DNA from: an uncultured Hymenobacter sp.
GTDB lineage: Bacteria; Bacteroidota; Bacteroidia; Cytophagales; Hymenobacteraceae
Assembly (NCBI GenBank): GCA_913776615.1
Contig: CAJYPK010000033.1
Coordinates: 62,001-126,000, forward strand
Reading direction: 5' to 3'
DNA: 64,000 nucleotides
Every line of letters begins with the position of its first letter. Within the stretch, counting starts at the first letter, position 1. Below the pieces are notes generated by a model that worked only from the letters and a program-made list of their open reading frames with translations, made no database searches and was not told the origin of the DNA. Shown piece by piece: positions 53,034 to 62,162 of the stretch. The translations under genes were made by a program, and so were the position numbers.

Positions 53034-53657
53034 ATGCATAATATCGTCCTCTTCGGCCCCCCCGGCGCGGGCAAAGGCACCCAAAGCCAGAAGCTCATTG
53101 CCAAGTACAACCTCGTGCACCTGAGCACCGGCGACCTCCTCCGCGCCCAAATCGCCGAAGGTACCGAGCTGGGCCTGCAAGCCAAAAAGCTGATGGACGA
53201 GGGCTTGCTCGTACCCGATGAGGTAGTTATTGGTATGATTGGCAATGCCTTGCAGCGTAATACCCAGGCGGCGGGCTTTATCTTCGACGGCTTCCCGCGC
53301 ACGGTGGCCCAGGCCGAAAGCCTCGACCAGCTGCTGGCCCAGCACGGCACCGGCGTGGCCTGCATGATCGCCCTCGAAGTAGGGGAGGAGGAGCTCGTGA
53401 CCCGCCTGTTGGAGCGCGGCAAAACCAGCGGCCGCCCCGACGACCAGGACGAAACCAAAATCCGCCGCCGCGTAACGGTTTACAATACTGAAACCGCGCA
53501 AGTGGCTGGCTATTACGCTGCCCAGCATAAATTTCACGCCCTCAACGGCATCGGCGAAATCGACGATATCTTCCAGCAAATCTGCACGCTGATCGACCAG
53601 CACAAGGCCGCCCAACCCGAAGCACCCGCCGAGGCTACCCAGGAAGTAAAAGCCTAA
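53034..53657 (+). CDS. adk: Adenylate kinase (short LID)
   Basis: A 207-residue enzyme that balances ATP, ADP and AMP. P-loop GPPGAGKGT is at residues 8-16; NMP-binding LSTGDLLRAQI; FIFDGFPRT; and the short LID RGKTSGRPDDQDETKIRRR, typical of Bacteroidota, with no zinc-binding Cys. The last ~15 residues are an Ala/Glu-rich extension. Followed by a simple-repeat spacer and obgE. Confidence 0.96.
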   Translation: MHNIVLFGPPGAGKGTQSQKLIAKYNLVHLSTGDLLRAQIAEGTELGLQAKKLMDEGLLVPDEVVIGMIGNALQRNTQAAGFIFDGFPRTVAQAESLDQLLAQHGTGVACMIALEVGEEELVTRLLERGKTSGRPDDQDETKIRRRVTVYNTETAQVAGYYAAQHKFHALNGIGEIDDIFQQICTLIDQHKAAQPEAPAEATQEVKA

Positions 53658-53687
53658 GCGCAGCGCGCCAGTTATGAGTTAAAAGTG

Positions 53688-53732
53688 ATGAGTTATGAGT
53701 TTCGGACGCATAGCCCGAAACTCATAACTCAT
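53688..53732. repeat. 18-bp perfect hairpin in simple-repeat DNA after adk
   Basis: ATGAGTTATGAGTTTCGG (53688-53705) is an exact reverse complement of 53715-53732, with a 9-nt loop. It may serve as adk's transcript end although it lacks a T-tract. It shares its repeat words with the array that follows. Confidence 0.9.
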
Positions 53733-53763
53733 TTACGTTAAGCAGCTTTATGCCGCAATAGCC

Positions 53764-53796
53764 AACTCATAACTTCTAACTCATAACTCATAACTA
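53764..53796. repeat. AACTCATAAC-type simple repeat before obgE
   Basis: Repeated AACTCATAAC/TTCT words immediately upstream of the obgE GTG (53802). The same words are found inside pheT at 12210-12245. Confidence 0.85.
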
Positions 53797-53801
53797 AAAA
53801 A

Positions 53802-54797
53802 GTGGCTAATAACAACTTCATCGACTACGTCAAAATCACTTGCCGCTCGGGCAAGGGTGGGGCGGGCTCGCACCATTTCTTCCGGGCCAAGGGCCTGCCC
53901 AACGGCGGCCCCGACGGGGGCGACGGGGGCCGCGGCGGCCACATCATCCTGGAGGGCAACGCCCAACTCTGGACGCTGCTACACCTGCAATACCGCAAGC
54001 ACCTTTTTGCTGAAAATGGCCAGGGTGGCGGCGAAAACCTGCGCACCGGCGCGCAGGGCGAGGATATCGTAATTCAGGTGCCGCTGGGTACCGTGGCGCG
54101 CGATGCCGAAACTGGCGAGGTGAAGCTCGAAATCACGCAGGACGGCGAGCGCCGCATTCTCACGCCCGGCGGGCGCGGCGGGCTGGGTAACGACCACTTC
54201 AAATCGGCCACCAACCAGGCTCCGCAGTACGCCCAGCCCGGCGAGCCCGGGATTGAGGAGCAGATTATTCTGGAGCTCAAGCTACTGGCCGACGTGGGCC
54301 TCGTGGGCTTCCCCAACGCGGGTAAGAGCACGCTGCTCTCGGTAGTGTCGGCGGCCAAGCCTAAGATTGCCGACTACGCGTTCACCACCCTCGTGCCCAA
54401 CCTGGGCGTGGTGGCCTACCGCGACTACCAGTCGTTCGTGATGGCCGACATTCCCGGCATCATCGAGGGCGCGGCCGAGGGCAAGGGCCTGGGGACGCGC
54501 TTCCTTCGTCACATCGAGCGCAACTCCATGCTGCTCTTCATGATAGCCTGCGACAGCCTCGACGTAGCCGCCGAGTATAAGGTGCTACTGAACGAGCTGG
54601 AGCAGCACAACCCCGAGCTGCTTGATAAAAAACGCCTGCTGGCCATCACCAAATCTGACATGCTGGACGAGGAGTTGGAAGCCGAGCTGCTAGCTACTCT
54701 GCCGGCCGACATGCCGCCCACCGTCTTCATCTCCAGCCTGACTAACAAGAACATTCAGAAGCTGAAGGATATGATCTGGCGGGCGCTGCATGAGTAA
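53802..54797 (+). CDS. obgE: GTPase Obg
   Basis: A 331-residue essential GTPase involved in ribosome maturation and stress control. Starts with GTG ([10 protein letters not shown] is the conserved opening). The N-terminal Obg glycine-rich fold (about 1-158) has [20 protein letters not shown] and [10 protein letters not shown]; the G domain shows GFPNAGKST (about 169-177), [10 protein letters not shown] (G2), the [10 protein letters not shown] (G3) and TKSD (G4) motifs. It lacks the extra C-terminal domain of some homologues. Upstream 144 bp are repeat DNA. Confidence 0.96.
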   Translation: MANNNFIDYVKITCRSGKGGAGSHHFFRAKGLPNGGPDGGDGGRGGHIILEGNAQLWTLLHLQYRKHLFAENGQGGGENLRTGAQGEDIVIQVPLGTVARDAETGEVKLEITQDGERRILTPGGRGGLGNDHFKSATNQAPQYAQPGEPGIEEQIILELKLLADVGLVGFPNAGKSTLLSVVSAAKPKIADYAFTTLVPNLGVVAYRDYQSFVMADIPGIIEGAAEGKGLGTRFLRHIERNSMLLFMIACDSLDVAAEYKVLLNELEQHNPELLDKKRLLAITKSDMLDEELEAELLATLPADMPPTVFISSLTNKNIQKLKDMIWRALHE

Positions 54798-54804
54798 GTA
54801 AGCG

Positions 54805-55182
54805 TTAGCTAATCAAAAATTCTGATAGCGTGACTGCTCCAAAAAGGTAGGCTAGTGCAAGCAGCCTATACAACCAAGCATTTCTTTTCAAAGCTAAGAT
54901 TAAGAGAACGATAAGCGGTAGGCAGGATGAGGCTAGATAAAGCGCTGACGTAGCGTAAGTACTCGGCGATTGATAGACTGCTTGATAATCGCTAATTGTT
55001 CGTTTGTCTTTCAAAACGCTAATTGTCAGCCATTCCCAAAAGCTATTGCCGCATAGTAGCATCACAAAGACAAGTCCTGCCCAAGTAAGCCAGCGTGGAT
55101 AGGGATTTGTCTCCGTTGAAATAACGGGACGCGGAGTTGTGGAGAGTTTATTGAACCAACGCGGATATTGTTCTGACTGCAT
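54805..55182 (-). CDS. Small membrane protein of unknown function
   Basis: A 125-residue protein. The ATG at 55182 is preferred; one at 55212 only adds ten residues. Three hydrophobic segments are visible: LTWAGLVFVMLLCGNSFWEW, SALYLASSCLPLIVLLILAL and the end LYRLLALAYLFGAVTLSEFL. The codon use and base composition are clearly more AT-rich than in obgE and grpE around it, suggesting later arrival. It converges on obgE with 7 bp between stops. No family recognised. Confidence 0.7.
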   Translation of the reverse strand: MQSEQYPRWFNKLSTTPRPVISTETNPYPRWLTWAGLVFVMLLCGNSFWEWLTISVLKDKRTISDYQAVYQSPSTYATSALYLASSCLPLIVLLILALKRNAWLYRLLALAYLFGAVTLSEFLIS

Positions 55183-55361
55183 TATAAATAATAGTTGAAG
55201 TTTGCGACACAAGATACCGGCCTGTGAAATAACAGACTACCCTACGCGCTAGCCATGTGCCAACTTGGCAGCCTCATTAGCTTTGGCAAACTCCTTGCGC
55301 CCGCGCCGGTACCCGTATGGGAAAGCCTTTCACTAGCCGAATCCGCCATTTTTTCCAGAAA

Positions 55362-55931
55362 ATGACCGACGATAAACATATGAATGCCGACGACCAGCCC
55401 ATGAACGACGCCACCGCCGAGCACGCCGCCGGCGAGCAGGACTTTACTGCCGTGGGCGCTACGCCCGAAGTTGGGGCCGCCGAAGGCGCCAGCCGCACCG
55501 AAGCCGAGCTGGCTGATCTCAAAGACAAGTACTTGCGTCTGGCCGCCGAGTTTGAAAACTACAAGCGCCGCACCACTAAGGAACGCGCCGACCTCTTCAA
55601 AACGGCCAACCAGGAGCTGATGGTGGCCCTGCTGCCCGTGCTCGACGACTTCGACCGCGCCCGGCAGCATACGCAAGGCACCGCCGACCCGGCCGCCCTG
55701 CAAAACGCGCTGGACATCACCTATAACAAGCTCAACAAAACCTTGCAGCAGAAGGGCCTCGCCCCGATGAACGCCAAGGGGGGCGACTTCGACGCCGAGT
55801 TGCACGAGGCCATCACGCAGATTCCGGCCCCCAGCGAGGAGCTGCGTGGCAAGATTGTTGACGAGATTGAAAAAGGCTACTATCTGGGCGACAAGGTTAT
55901 CCGCCACGCCAAGGTGGTATTGGGTCAATAA
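55362..55931 (+). CDS. grpE: Nucleotide exchange factor GrpE
   Basis: A 189-residue co-chaperone that releases ADP from DnaK. A variable acidic N-terminus is followed by the long dimer helix (ELADLKDKYLRLAAEFENYK, then RRTTKERADLFKTANQELM) and the C-terminal beta domain (GLAPMNAKGGDFDAELHEAI, then GYYLGDKVIRHAKVVLG). The ATG at 55362 is taken as start; an ATG at 55317 is also open and cannot be excluded. dnaJ follows after a 20-bp hairpin; dnaK is not in the window. Confidence 0.94.
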   Translation: MTDDKHMNADDQPMNDATAEHAAGEQDFTAVGATPEVGAAEGASRTEAELADLKDKYLRLAAEFENYKRRTTKERADLFKTANQELMVALLPVLDDFDRARQHTQGTADPAALQNALDITYNKLNKTLQQKGLAPMNAKGGDFDAELHEAITQIPAPSEELRGKIVDEIEKGYYLGDKVIRHAKVVLGQ

Positions 55932-55940
55932 GTAAACTTA

Positions 55941-55993
55941 GGCCAAACGCTGGGCCGCCGACCGCACTTTTAGCGGCGGCCCAGCGTTTGGCC
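55941..55993. repeat. 20-bp perfect hairpin between grpE and dnaJ
   Basis: Left arm 55941-55960 (GGCCAAACGCTGGGCCGCCG) and right arm 55974-55993 pair exactly around a 13-nt loop. No T-tract follows. It may attenuate or process the grpE-dnaJ transcript so that the two proteins are made in different amounts. Confidence 0.94.
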
Positions 55994-56013
55994 GTGATAA
56001 TATCTCTGCAAAA

Positions 56014-57162
56014 ATGGCAACGGTAAAGCGCGATTATTACGAAGTATTAGGCGTAGCAAAGAATGCGGAAGGTGACGTCATAAAGTCAGCCTACCGCAAA
56101 ATGGCTATTAAGTATCACCCCGATAAGAACCCCGACGACCCCACGGCCGAGGACAAGTTTAAGGAGGCGGCCGAGGCCTACGAGGTGCTGAGCAACGCCG
56201 ACAAGCGCGCCCGCTACGACCGGTTTGGTCACCAGGGCGTGGGTGGGGCCAGCGGGGGGGGCGCACCTAATATGGAGGATATTTTCTCGCAGTTCGGCGA
56301 CATTTTTGGCGGGGGCGGCGGCTTCGACGGCTTCTTCGGGGGCGGCGGGCGCAGCCAGGGCCGGCGCGTGAAGAAGGGTTCTAATTTGCGCATCAAGCTC
56401 AAGCTCGACCTGGAGGAAGTGGCCAACGGCGTCGAGAAGAAAATCAAGGTGAAGCGCTACGTGGCCTGCCAGCCGTGCAGCGGCACCGGGGCCAAAAACG
56501 GTACCGAGCTGAAAACCTGCGGCACTTGCCAAGGCAGCGGCCAGGTTAAGAAGGTGGTGAATACTATGCTCGGCCAGATGGTGAGCGCCAGCACCTGCCC
56601 CACCTGCCACGGCGAGGGCAAAACTATCTCGACAACCTGCGACGTGTGCAAGGGCGACGGCCGCCAGCTGCACGAGGAGGTGATTCCCATCAACATCCCG
56701 GCCGGCGTAGCCAACGACATGCAGTTGAGCATGACGGGGAAGGGTAATTTCCCCGAGCGCGGCGGCGTACCCGGCGACCTGCTCATTCAGATTGAGGAGG
56801 AGCCGCACGAATTTCTCAAGCGCGACGGTAATAACATCATGTTTGAGCAGTACATCAGCTTCGTTGACGCAGCCTTGGGTACCAGCCTGGAGGTCCCCAC
56901 TATTGAGGGCAAAGTGAAAATCAAGGTGGATGCCGGTACCCAACCGGGCAAAATCCTGCGCCTGCGCGGCAAGGGTATCAAGGATCTGAACGGCTATGGT
57001 CGCGGCGACCAGCTCATCCATCTCAACGTGTGGACGCCCAAGAACGTGAGCAGCCAGGAACGTGAGCTGCTGGAGAAGCTGCGCGACTCGGACAACTTCA
57101 CGCCGCACCCCGGTAAGAACGAGAAGGGCTTCTTCGAAAAAGTAAAGGAATACTTCGCCTGA
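56014..57162 (+). CDS. dnaJ: Chaperone DnaJ
   Basis: A 382-residue type I Hsp40. J domain with HPD at 35-37 ([10 protein letters not shown]); Gly/Phe-rich linker (about 75-115); a zinc-finger domain with four CxxCxGxG repeats ([32 protein letters not shown]); then the two C-terminal substrate-binding domains ([16 protein letters not shown] and [16 protein letters not shown]). It stimulates DnaK ATPase and delivers clients. A terminator and dispersed repeats follow. Confidence 0.97.
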   Translation: MATVKRDYYEVLGVAKNAEGDVIKSAYRKMAIKYHPDKNPDDPTAEDKFKEAAEAYEVLSNADKRARYDRFGHQGVGGASGGGAPNMEDIFSQFGDIFGGGGGFDGFFGGGGRSQGRRVKKGSNLRIKLKLDLEEVANGVEKKIKVKRYVACQPCSGTGAKNGTELKTCGTCQGSGQVKKVVNTMLGQMVSASTCPTCHGEGKTISTTCDVCKGDGRQLHEEVIPINIPAGVANDMQLSMTGKGNFPERGGVPGDLLIQIEEEPHEFLKRDGNNIMFEQYISFVDAALGTSLEVPTIEGKVKIKVDAGTQPGKILRLRGKGIKDLNGYGRGDQLIHLNVWTPKNVSSQERELLEKLRDSDNFTPHPGKNEKGFFEKVKEYFA

Positions 57163-57437
57163 TCGCAGATTTAACGGATTCAACGGATTGCGCAGATACG
57201 CCCGCCAGCCTGCGGCGGCGGGCTGACTAAGCAGACTTTTATTGAGAAAGGCCACCCATGCGGGTGGCCTTTTTTTGCTGGTGGGTGGTCGAGTGGAGTC
57301 GGGCGATAGCCCAGTCAGCCCGCCGCAGGCCAGCGGGCGAATCAGCGTAATCCGTTGAATCCTTTAAATCTGCGGTCCTGGCGGGCGAATCAGCGCAATC
57401 CGTTGAATCCGTTAAATCTGTGGTTAAATCGGCGGTC
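57161..57437. repeat. Three copies of a dispersed ~65-bp repeat, one inverted
   Basis: Copy A 57161-57234 is inverted relative to copy B 57311-57380 and the shorter copy C 57381-57437. They share the words ATCAGCGCAATCCGTTGAAT and CGTTAAATCTG; the GC-rich half (GTCAGCCCGCCGCAGGC) is present in A and B. A and B flank the dnaJ terminator. This covers most of the 325-bp gap between dnaJ and the ECF sigma gene. Confidence 0.88.
57247..57276 (+). terminator. Terminator of dnaJ
   Basis: Stem AAAGGCCACCC with GGGTGGCCTTT, loop ATGC, T-tract; 85 bp after the dnaJ stop, between the inverted repeat copies. Confidence 0.92.
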
Positions 57438-57487
57438 TGTAATGAGGAGCGACCTTTGGCGATAGACCCTGCCGAAATCGTTACCCC

Positions 57488-57997
57488 ATGAGCGCTGCCC
57501 CGTCTACCGAGTTTTTGGCTGCCCTGCACGACTATCAGCCGCTGGTGCGGCGCGTGTGCCGGCTTTACTGCCAGGATGCCGACGACCGACAGGATTTGTT
57601 TCAGGAAATCGTGTTGCAGCTCTGGCGGGCCTGGCCGCGCTACGTGCCCCGGCCCGATGTCAAGCTCAGCACCTGGCTCTACCGCATCGCCCTGAACGTG
57701 GCCATCAGCAACCTGCGGCAGCGCACCCGCCGGCCCGCCTCGGTGGGGCTGGAAAGTGACGTTGCCCGGCACCTGGCCCAGCCCAGCGAGGCCAGTGCCT
57801 ACGAGCCCGAAGAAACGGCCGCCCTTTACCGCGCCATTGACCGGCTTTCCGACGTGGACAAAGCCTTCGTGCTGCTTTACCTGGAAGACCGGCCGTACGA
57901 CGAAATGGCCGATATCCTGGGCATTACCCAAAACAACGTGCGCGTGAAAATGCACCGCGTGCAAGAGAAGCTGCGCAAGCAGCTCGTGCATAGCTAG
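57488..57997 (+). CDS. ECF-family RNA polymerase sigma factor
   Basis: A 169-residue sigma-70 family protein. Region 2 (about 12-80) binds core polymerase and the -10 element: HDYQPLVRRVCRLYCQDADD and DLFQEIVLQLWRAW. Region 4 (about 120-168) is a helix-turn-helix for the -35: LYLEDRPYDEMADILGITQN then NVRVKMHRVQEKL. Starts at ATG 57488, about 30 bp after a GACCTTTG sequence that is one base from the -7 consensus. The membrane protein gene 21 bp later may be its regulator. Confidence 0.92.
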   Translation: MSAAPSTEFLAALHDYQPLVRRVCRLYCQDADDRQDLFQEIVLQLWRAWPRYVPRPDVKLSTWLYRIALNVAISNLRQRTRRPASVGLESDVARHLAQPSEASAYEPEETAALYRAIDRLSDVDKAFVLLYLEDRPYDEMADILGITQNNVRVKMHRVQEKLRKQLVHS

Positions 57998-58018
57998 GCC
58001 CTTAACCAAACCAACTTT

Positions 58019-58645
58019 ATGGAACTCGATGACCTGCGCCGCCAGTGGCAGCGGCCCCAGCCCACAACCGACCCACCAGCCTTGAACGCCAGCGAGCTAC
58101 GCCAACTGCTGGCTCAGAAATCGAGTAGCATCATTGCCAAGCTGCGGCGCAACGCCCGGGTAGAATTAGCGCTTAACTATGGTATTCTGGCCATTGCAAC
58201 GCCGGTAGCCGCGCTGGCCCCCGTGCTGTGGGTGCGGCTGTTTGGCGGACTGCTGGGACTGGTTGCCCTGATATGCATCTTTTATTTTCACCGCAAGCTG
58301 AGGCTGCTGCGCAGCATGGGCGACCCGACTGGCAACCTGCGCGGGCACCTGCTGCGCCTGATCGGCGGTCTGCGCATCCTCATTCGCTTCTACTACCGCC
58401 TCACGCTGGCTATGATACCGCTGACGCTGCTACTGATGGGCGTTATGAGCGTCACTAGCGTGCTGAAAGTAGTGACGCCCACTAAAATTTGGCTGCTGGT
58501 GGCCGTGCTTACGGGGCTGGGCTTCATCATGTACCTACCCGTTGCGCACAGTACTAAACGCTATCTGCACTGGCTCTATGGGCAGCACCTCGACCGGCTC
58601 GAAGGCCAGCTGCGCGAGCTGGATGAAACCCCGGCGGTAAGCTAG
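58019..58645 (+). CDS. Membrane protein co-transcribed with the ECF sigma factor
   Basis: A 208-residue protein with a hydrophilic N-terminus (MELDDLRRQWQRPQPTT, about 45 residues) then four membrane helices (about 52-70, 73-90, 125-150, 155-178) and a basic C-terminal tail. Its place 21 bp after an ECF sigma gene and a cytosolic N-terminal segment suggest it may hold the sigma factor at the membrane as an anti-sigma factor. There is no recognised zinc-binding motif, so this stays an inference. Confidence 0.72.
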   Translation: MELDDLRRQWQRPQPTTDPPALNASELRQLLAQKSSSIIAKLRRNARVELALNYGILAIATPVAALAPVLWVRLFGGLLGLVALICIFYFHRKLRLLRSMGDPTGNLRGHLLRLIGGLRILIRFYYRLTLAMIPLTLLLMGVMSVTSVLKVVTPTKIWLLVAVLTGLGFIMYLPVAHSTKRYLHWLYGQHLDRLEGQLRELDETPAVS

Positions 58646-58782
58646 CGTGGGCGAGGCTTATCGGTTCAGGGGCGTTTTTTACCGCTCGGGGCTGGCTGGC
58701 TACCGTTTGGGATGGCCCAGCTTGGGCTGGCTGGCCGGTGCTCCTACATTTACATCACTTTCTATTCTTACACCTTTTTCTC

Positions 58783-59745
58783 ATGCAACAACCTACTTCC
58801 CGGCCAATTCTGGAAGTCCGCGACGTGCGCAAGCAGTACGCGGCTCACACCGCCCTGAGCGGCGTGAGCCTGGCCGTGCCCGAGCAGAGCATCTTCGGCC
58901 TGCTGGGGCCAAATGGCGCGGGTAAAACCTCCCTCATCCGCATCATCACCCAGATAACGGGGGCCGACGCGGGCGAGGTGTTTTTTCGCGGCGAAAAGCT
59001 CAACCCCAGCCACATCGGCCAGATTGGCTACCTGCCCGAGGAGCGCGGCCTCTACAAAAAGATGAAGGTGGGCGAGCAGCTCATCTACCTGGCCCAACTG
59101 CGCGGGCTGAGCCGGGCCGATGCCGTGCAGCGCATCCGGCAGTGGCTGGAGCGCTTCGACATCAAGGCCTGGGCCGAGAAAAACGTAGAAGACCTCAGCA
59201 AGGGAATGCAGCAGAAGGTGCAGTTTATCGCCACCGTACTGCACGAGCCCAAACTGATTATTCTGGACGAGCCCTTCTCGGGCTTCGACCCCATCAACGC
59301 CAATCTCATCAAGGATGAGATTTTGCGGCTCAAGCAGGAAGGGGCGGCCATCATCTTCTCCACGCACCGCATGGAGTCGGTAGAGGAAATGTGCGACAGC
59401 ATCGCCCTCATCAACCGCTCGCGCAAGGTGCTCGACGGGCCGGTGACGGCCATTCGCAATCAATTTAAAACCAACACCTACGAGGTCGAGGGCCAGGGGC
59501 AACTGATGGTGATGCACCCCGATTTCGAGGTAATCGAGCAGAAGGCCCGCGAAAATGATCATTTCTACGCCCGCATTCAGCTGCACGCCGATACCCGGCC
59601 CAACGATCTGCTGCGCTTCCTCATCGGGCAGGTGCAGGTACACGCCTTCCGCGAGCAGATTCCGAGCATCAACGAAATCTTTATCCGGCGCGTGCGCGAA
59701 ACCATGCCCGAAACGCTAACCGAAACCGCCAACGCCCTTTTGTAA
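58783..59745 (+). CDS. ABC transporter ATP-binding protein (NatA-like)
   Basis: A 320-residue ATPase. ATG at 58783 (MQQPTSRPILEVRDVRKQYA) is chosen; an ATG at 58738 gives a hydrophobic leader not expected for a cytosolic ATPase. Walker A GPNGAGKTS, a YLPEERGLYKKM Q-loop region, signature LSKGMQQKVQFI and Walker B LIILDEPFSGFDPINANL, then a ~90-residue C-terminal domain (DUF4162-like). The permease gene starts 4 bp after its stop. Pairs of this kind export sodium, drugs or peptides; the substrate is not evident. Confidence 0.94.
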   Translation: MQQPTSRPILEVRDVRKQYAAHTALSGVSLAVPEQSIFGLLGPNGAGKTSLIRIITQITGADAGEVFFRGEKLNPSHIGQIGYLPEERGLYKKMKVGEQLIYLAQLRGLSRADAVQRIRQWLERFDIKAWAEKNVEDLSKGMQQKVQFIATVLHEPKLIILDEPFSGFDPINANLIKDEILRLKQEGAAIIFSTHRMESVEEMCDSIALINRSRKVLDGPVTAIRNQFKTNTYEVEGQGQLMVMHPDFEVIEQKARENDHFYARIQLHADTRPNDLLRFLIGQVQVHAFREQIPSINEIFIRRVRETMPETLTETANALL

Positions 59746-59749
59746 ACCT

Positions 59750-61129
59750 ATGGCTTCCAAATTTTTACTCGTAGCCAAGCGCGAATACCTAACGCGGGTG
59801 CGCAAGCGGGCTTTCGTGGTGCTCACGCTGCTGGTACCCTTTATCATCGCCGGCTTTGGGGTGCTGGTGGGTAAGCTGGCTCTCTCCGATGATAGCGCCG
59901 AGATAGTGGACGTGCGCGACGCCAGCGGCCTGAACATCGCGGCCAAGCTCGTGCCGTTGTCCACGCCGCAGCTGCAATTTGTGCCCGTGGAGGGCTCACT
60001 GCCCGAGGCCAAGCAGGGCTTCCAGCAGAAAAAGCACGCCGGCCTACTCTACCTGCCGGCTGGCCTCGACGTGCAAGACCCGCAGGGCGTGCAGTTTTTT
60101 GGGAAAGGAAACATTAGTCTGAAAAAGGAGTCGCGGGTGCAAAAGGCGCTCAACGACGCCTTTGCCGAACTGAAAATGCAGCGCTCGGGCCTCAACCAAA
60201 CCCAGCTCGACCAATTGCGGGCCAAGGTGCCGCTCAGCTCGGTGAGCCTCGACGAAACGGGCAAGGAAAAGGACAGCAATTCGGGCGTAACCACGGGCAT
60301 TGCCTCGGTGCTGGCCGTGCTCATCTACTTTTTCATCTTCCTCTACGGCGTGCAGATTATGCGCGGGGTGGGCGAGGAAAAGTCGAGCCGTGTGATGGAA
60401 GTGATGCTGTCGGCCGTGAAGCCCTTCGATTTGATGATGGGCAAAATCATGGGGATTGCAGCGGTGGGCCTCACGCAATTTCTGTTGTGGGGGCTGCTCT
60501 CGTGGGGGGCCTCTACCGTGCTCGTGCCGCTGCTGATGCAGGACGAGCTAGGCAAGGCCAAGACGGAGATGGCGACTGCTGCCCCCAAGGATGCCCCCAC
60601 CACCGTGGCCGACCAGGCCACTGCCTCGGCCGAGCAGATGAACCCCGCCAAGCGGGCCAACGTGATTGGCAGCGCCTTCGAGCAGGCCAGCAAGCTCAAT
60701 ATTCCCATCTGGACCATCCTGTTCGGCTTCGTCATCTATTTCCTGGGGGGCTACCTGCTGTACGGGGCGCTTTTCGGGGCCGTGGGCGCGGCCGTCGACG
60801 ACCAGACGGACACCCAGCAGTTCATGTTTCCGATTACCATGCCGCTCATTCTGAGCTATATCGTGGGTTTCTCGGTGATTTTGCGCAATCCCGACGGGCC
60901 GGTGGCCTTCTGGATGTCAATGATTCCCTTTACCTCGCCGGTGGCGATGGTGATTCGGCTGCCGTTTGGGGTGCCGGCCTGGCAGCTGGCCCTTTCCATT
61001 GGGCTGCTGGTGGTGGGCTTCGTCGGTACGGTGTGGGTAGCCTCGCGCATCTACCGGGTCGGCATTCTGATGTACGGCAAGAAGGTGACGTACAAAGAGC
61101 TGTCGAAGTGGATGTTTTACAAGGGCTAG
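59750..61129 (+). CDS. ABC-2 type permease (NatB-like)
   Basis: A 459-residue membrane protein. One N-terminal helix (about 20-42) is followed by a large extracytoplasmic domain (about 45-190) with an ABC2-type fold, then six helices (about 195-220, 240-270, 320-345, 350-375, 385-405, 415-440) with the conserved RGVGEEKSSRVMEVMLSAVK loop that contacts the ATPase. The layout matches NatB/YhaP exporters. It begins 4 bp after the ATPase gene. Confidence 0.93.
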   Translation: MASKFLLVAKREYLTRVRKRAFVVLTLLVPFIIAGFGVLVGKLALSDDSAEIVDVRDASGLNIAAKLVPLSTPQLQFVPVEGSLPEAKQGFQQKKHAGLLYLPAGLDVQDPQGVQFFGKGNISLKKESRVQKALNDAFAELKMQRSGLNQTQLDQLRAKVPLSSVSLDETGKEKDSNSGVTTGIASVLAVLIYFFIFLYGVQIMRGVGEEKSSRVMEVMLSAVKPFDLMMGKIMGIAAVGLTQFLLWGLLSWGASTVLVPLLMQDELGKAKTEMATAAPKDAPTTVADQATASAEQMNPAKRANVIGSAFEQASKLNIPIWTILFGFVIYFLGGYLLYGALFGAVGAAVDDQTDTQQFMFPITMPLILSYIVGFSVILRNPDGPVAFWMSMIPFTSPVAMVIRLPFGVPAWQLALSIGLLVVGFVGTVWVASRIYRVGILMYGKKVTYKELSKWMFYKG

Positions 61130-61152
61130 GGTAGGAGCCTAGACGAAAACGC

Positions 61153-61248
61153 GTCAGGCCGCACTAGGAAAAGCAAGTGGGTGTTTCGGTGGTTGGCCAG
61201 CCACCAAGACGGCCCAGCGGCTTTTCCTAAGGCGGCCTGACTTTTTTT
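61153..61248 (+). terminator. Large terminator-like hairpin after the ABC permease gene
   Basis: GTCAGGCCGC (61153-61162) with GCGGCCTGAC (61232-61241), and TAGGAAAAGC (61165-61174) with GCTTTTCCTA (61220-61229), separated by a 2-nt mismatch. An inner GGTGG/CCACC hairpin lies between; a seven-T tract follows. It lies directly before the next gene. Confidence 0.82.
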
Positions 61249-61253
61249 GCACT

Positions 61254-62153
61254 ATGATTAATCGAATGATGCGCCCTTTGCTTGTTGGTCTGCTGCTGTT
61301 GCCGCTGCTGGCCTTGGCGCCGGCGGGCGACCGGCCGGCCTACCGATTGTTTACCGCCCAGGGGGCACCCGCCGATTATGACCAACTGCTGGCCCAACTG
61401 GCGCAGGCCGACGTGGTGCTTTTCGGCGAGCAGCACAACGACCCCATCGCGCACTGGCTGGAGTTGCAGCTAGCCAAGGATTTGGCCCGGATTAAAGGCC
61501 CCGGCAAGCTGGTGCTGGGCCTCGAAATGTTTGAGCGCGACGTGCAGCCCCTGGTGGCGGGCTACGCCGCCGGTACCGTGCCCGACTCGGCATTTGAGCG
61601 CCAGAGCCGGCCCTGGCCCAACTACGCCACCGACTACCGCCCGCTGCTGCAATTTGCCCGCCAGGCCCGCCTGCCGGTGGTGGCGACCAACGCCCCGCGC
61701 CGCTACGCCCAACAGGTGGCCCGCGGCTCGCTCGTGGCCCTCGACAAGCTGCCCGCAGCCGAGAAAAGCTACCTGGCCCCGTTGCCGCTCAGCGTCGATT
61801 TCACCTTGCCGGGCTACAAGAACATGGCCGCCATGTTTGGCGGCGATGCTTCGGCGCACGGCGGGGGAGCCCGTAACATCATTGAGGCGCAGGCCCTGAA
61901 AGATGCTACGATGGCTTATTCCATCCGCAGCAGCCTCGCGCCGGGCCAGACGCTGCTGCACCTCAACGGCTCGTACCACTCCGACCACCACGATGGCATC
62001 GTGGCTTACCTGCGCACCCAGGCCAAGGCTCCGCTGCGCATTAAAACGCTGAGCGTGGTAAGCCAGGACCAGCTTCAGCAGGTGGACAAGGAAAACCTGG
62101 ACCTGGCCGACTATCTCATTGTGGTGCCGGGAGATATGACCAAGACGTATTAG
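61254..62153 (+). CDS. ChaN-like haem/iron-regulated protein
   Basis: A 299-residue exported protein with a signal peptide (about 1-24). It shows the ChaN/Cofac_haem_bdg pattern: VVLFGEQHNDPIAHWLEL near the start, LVLGLEMFERDVQPLVAGY, FARQARLPVVATNAPRRYA and LHLNGSYHSDHHDGIVAYLR, with the two conserved His segments (EQHNDP and the NGSYHSDHHDG region). The family is linked to haem or iron handling in the envelope, but its precise activity is uncertain. A start at 61266 is also possible. Confidence 0.85.
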   Translation: MINRMMRPLLVGLLLLPLLALAPAGDRPAYRLFTAQGAPADYDQLLAQLAQADVVLFGEQHNDPIAHWLELQLAKDLARIKGPGKLVLGLEMFERDVQPLVAGYAAGTVPDSAFERQSRPWPNYATDYRPLLQFARQARLPVVATNAPRRYAQQVARGSLVALDKLPAAEKSYLAPLPLSVDFTLPGYKNMAAMFGGDASAHGGGARNIIEAQALKDATMAYSIRSSLAPGQTLLHLNGSYHSDHHDGIVAYLRTQAKAPLRIKTLSVVSQDQLQQVDKENLDLADYLIVVPGDMTKTY

Positions 62154-62162
62154 CGCCCGGCG

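Noticed and set aside
56086..57255. Long minus-strand frame opposite dnaJ
   Set aside because: Antisense to an intact DnaJ; His/Ala/Val/Leu-rich translation typical of shadow frames.
57239..58009. Minus-strand frame opposite the ECF sigma gene and repeats
   Set aside because: It is antisense to the sigma factor, and its end is made of dispersed-repeat translation (repeated Asp/Ser/Thr/Ala words).
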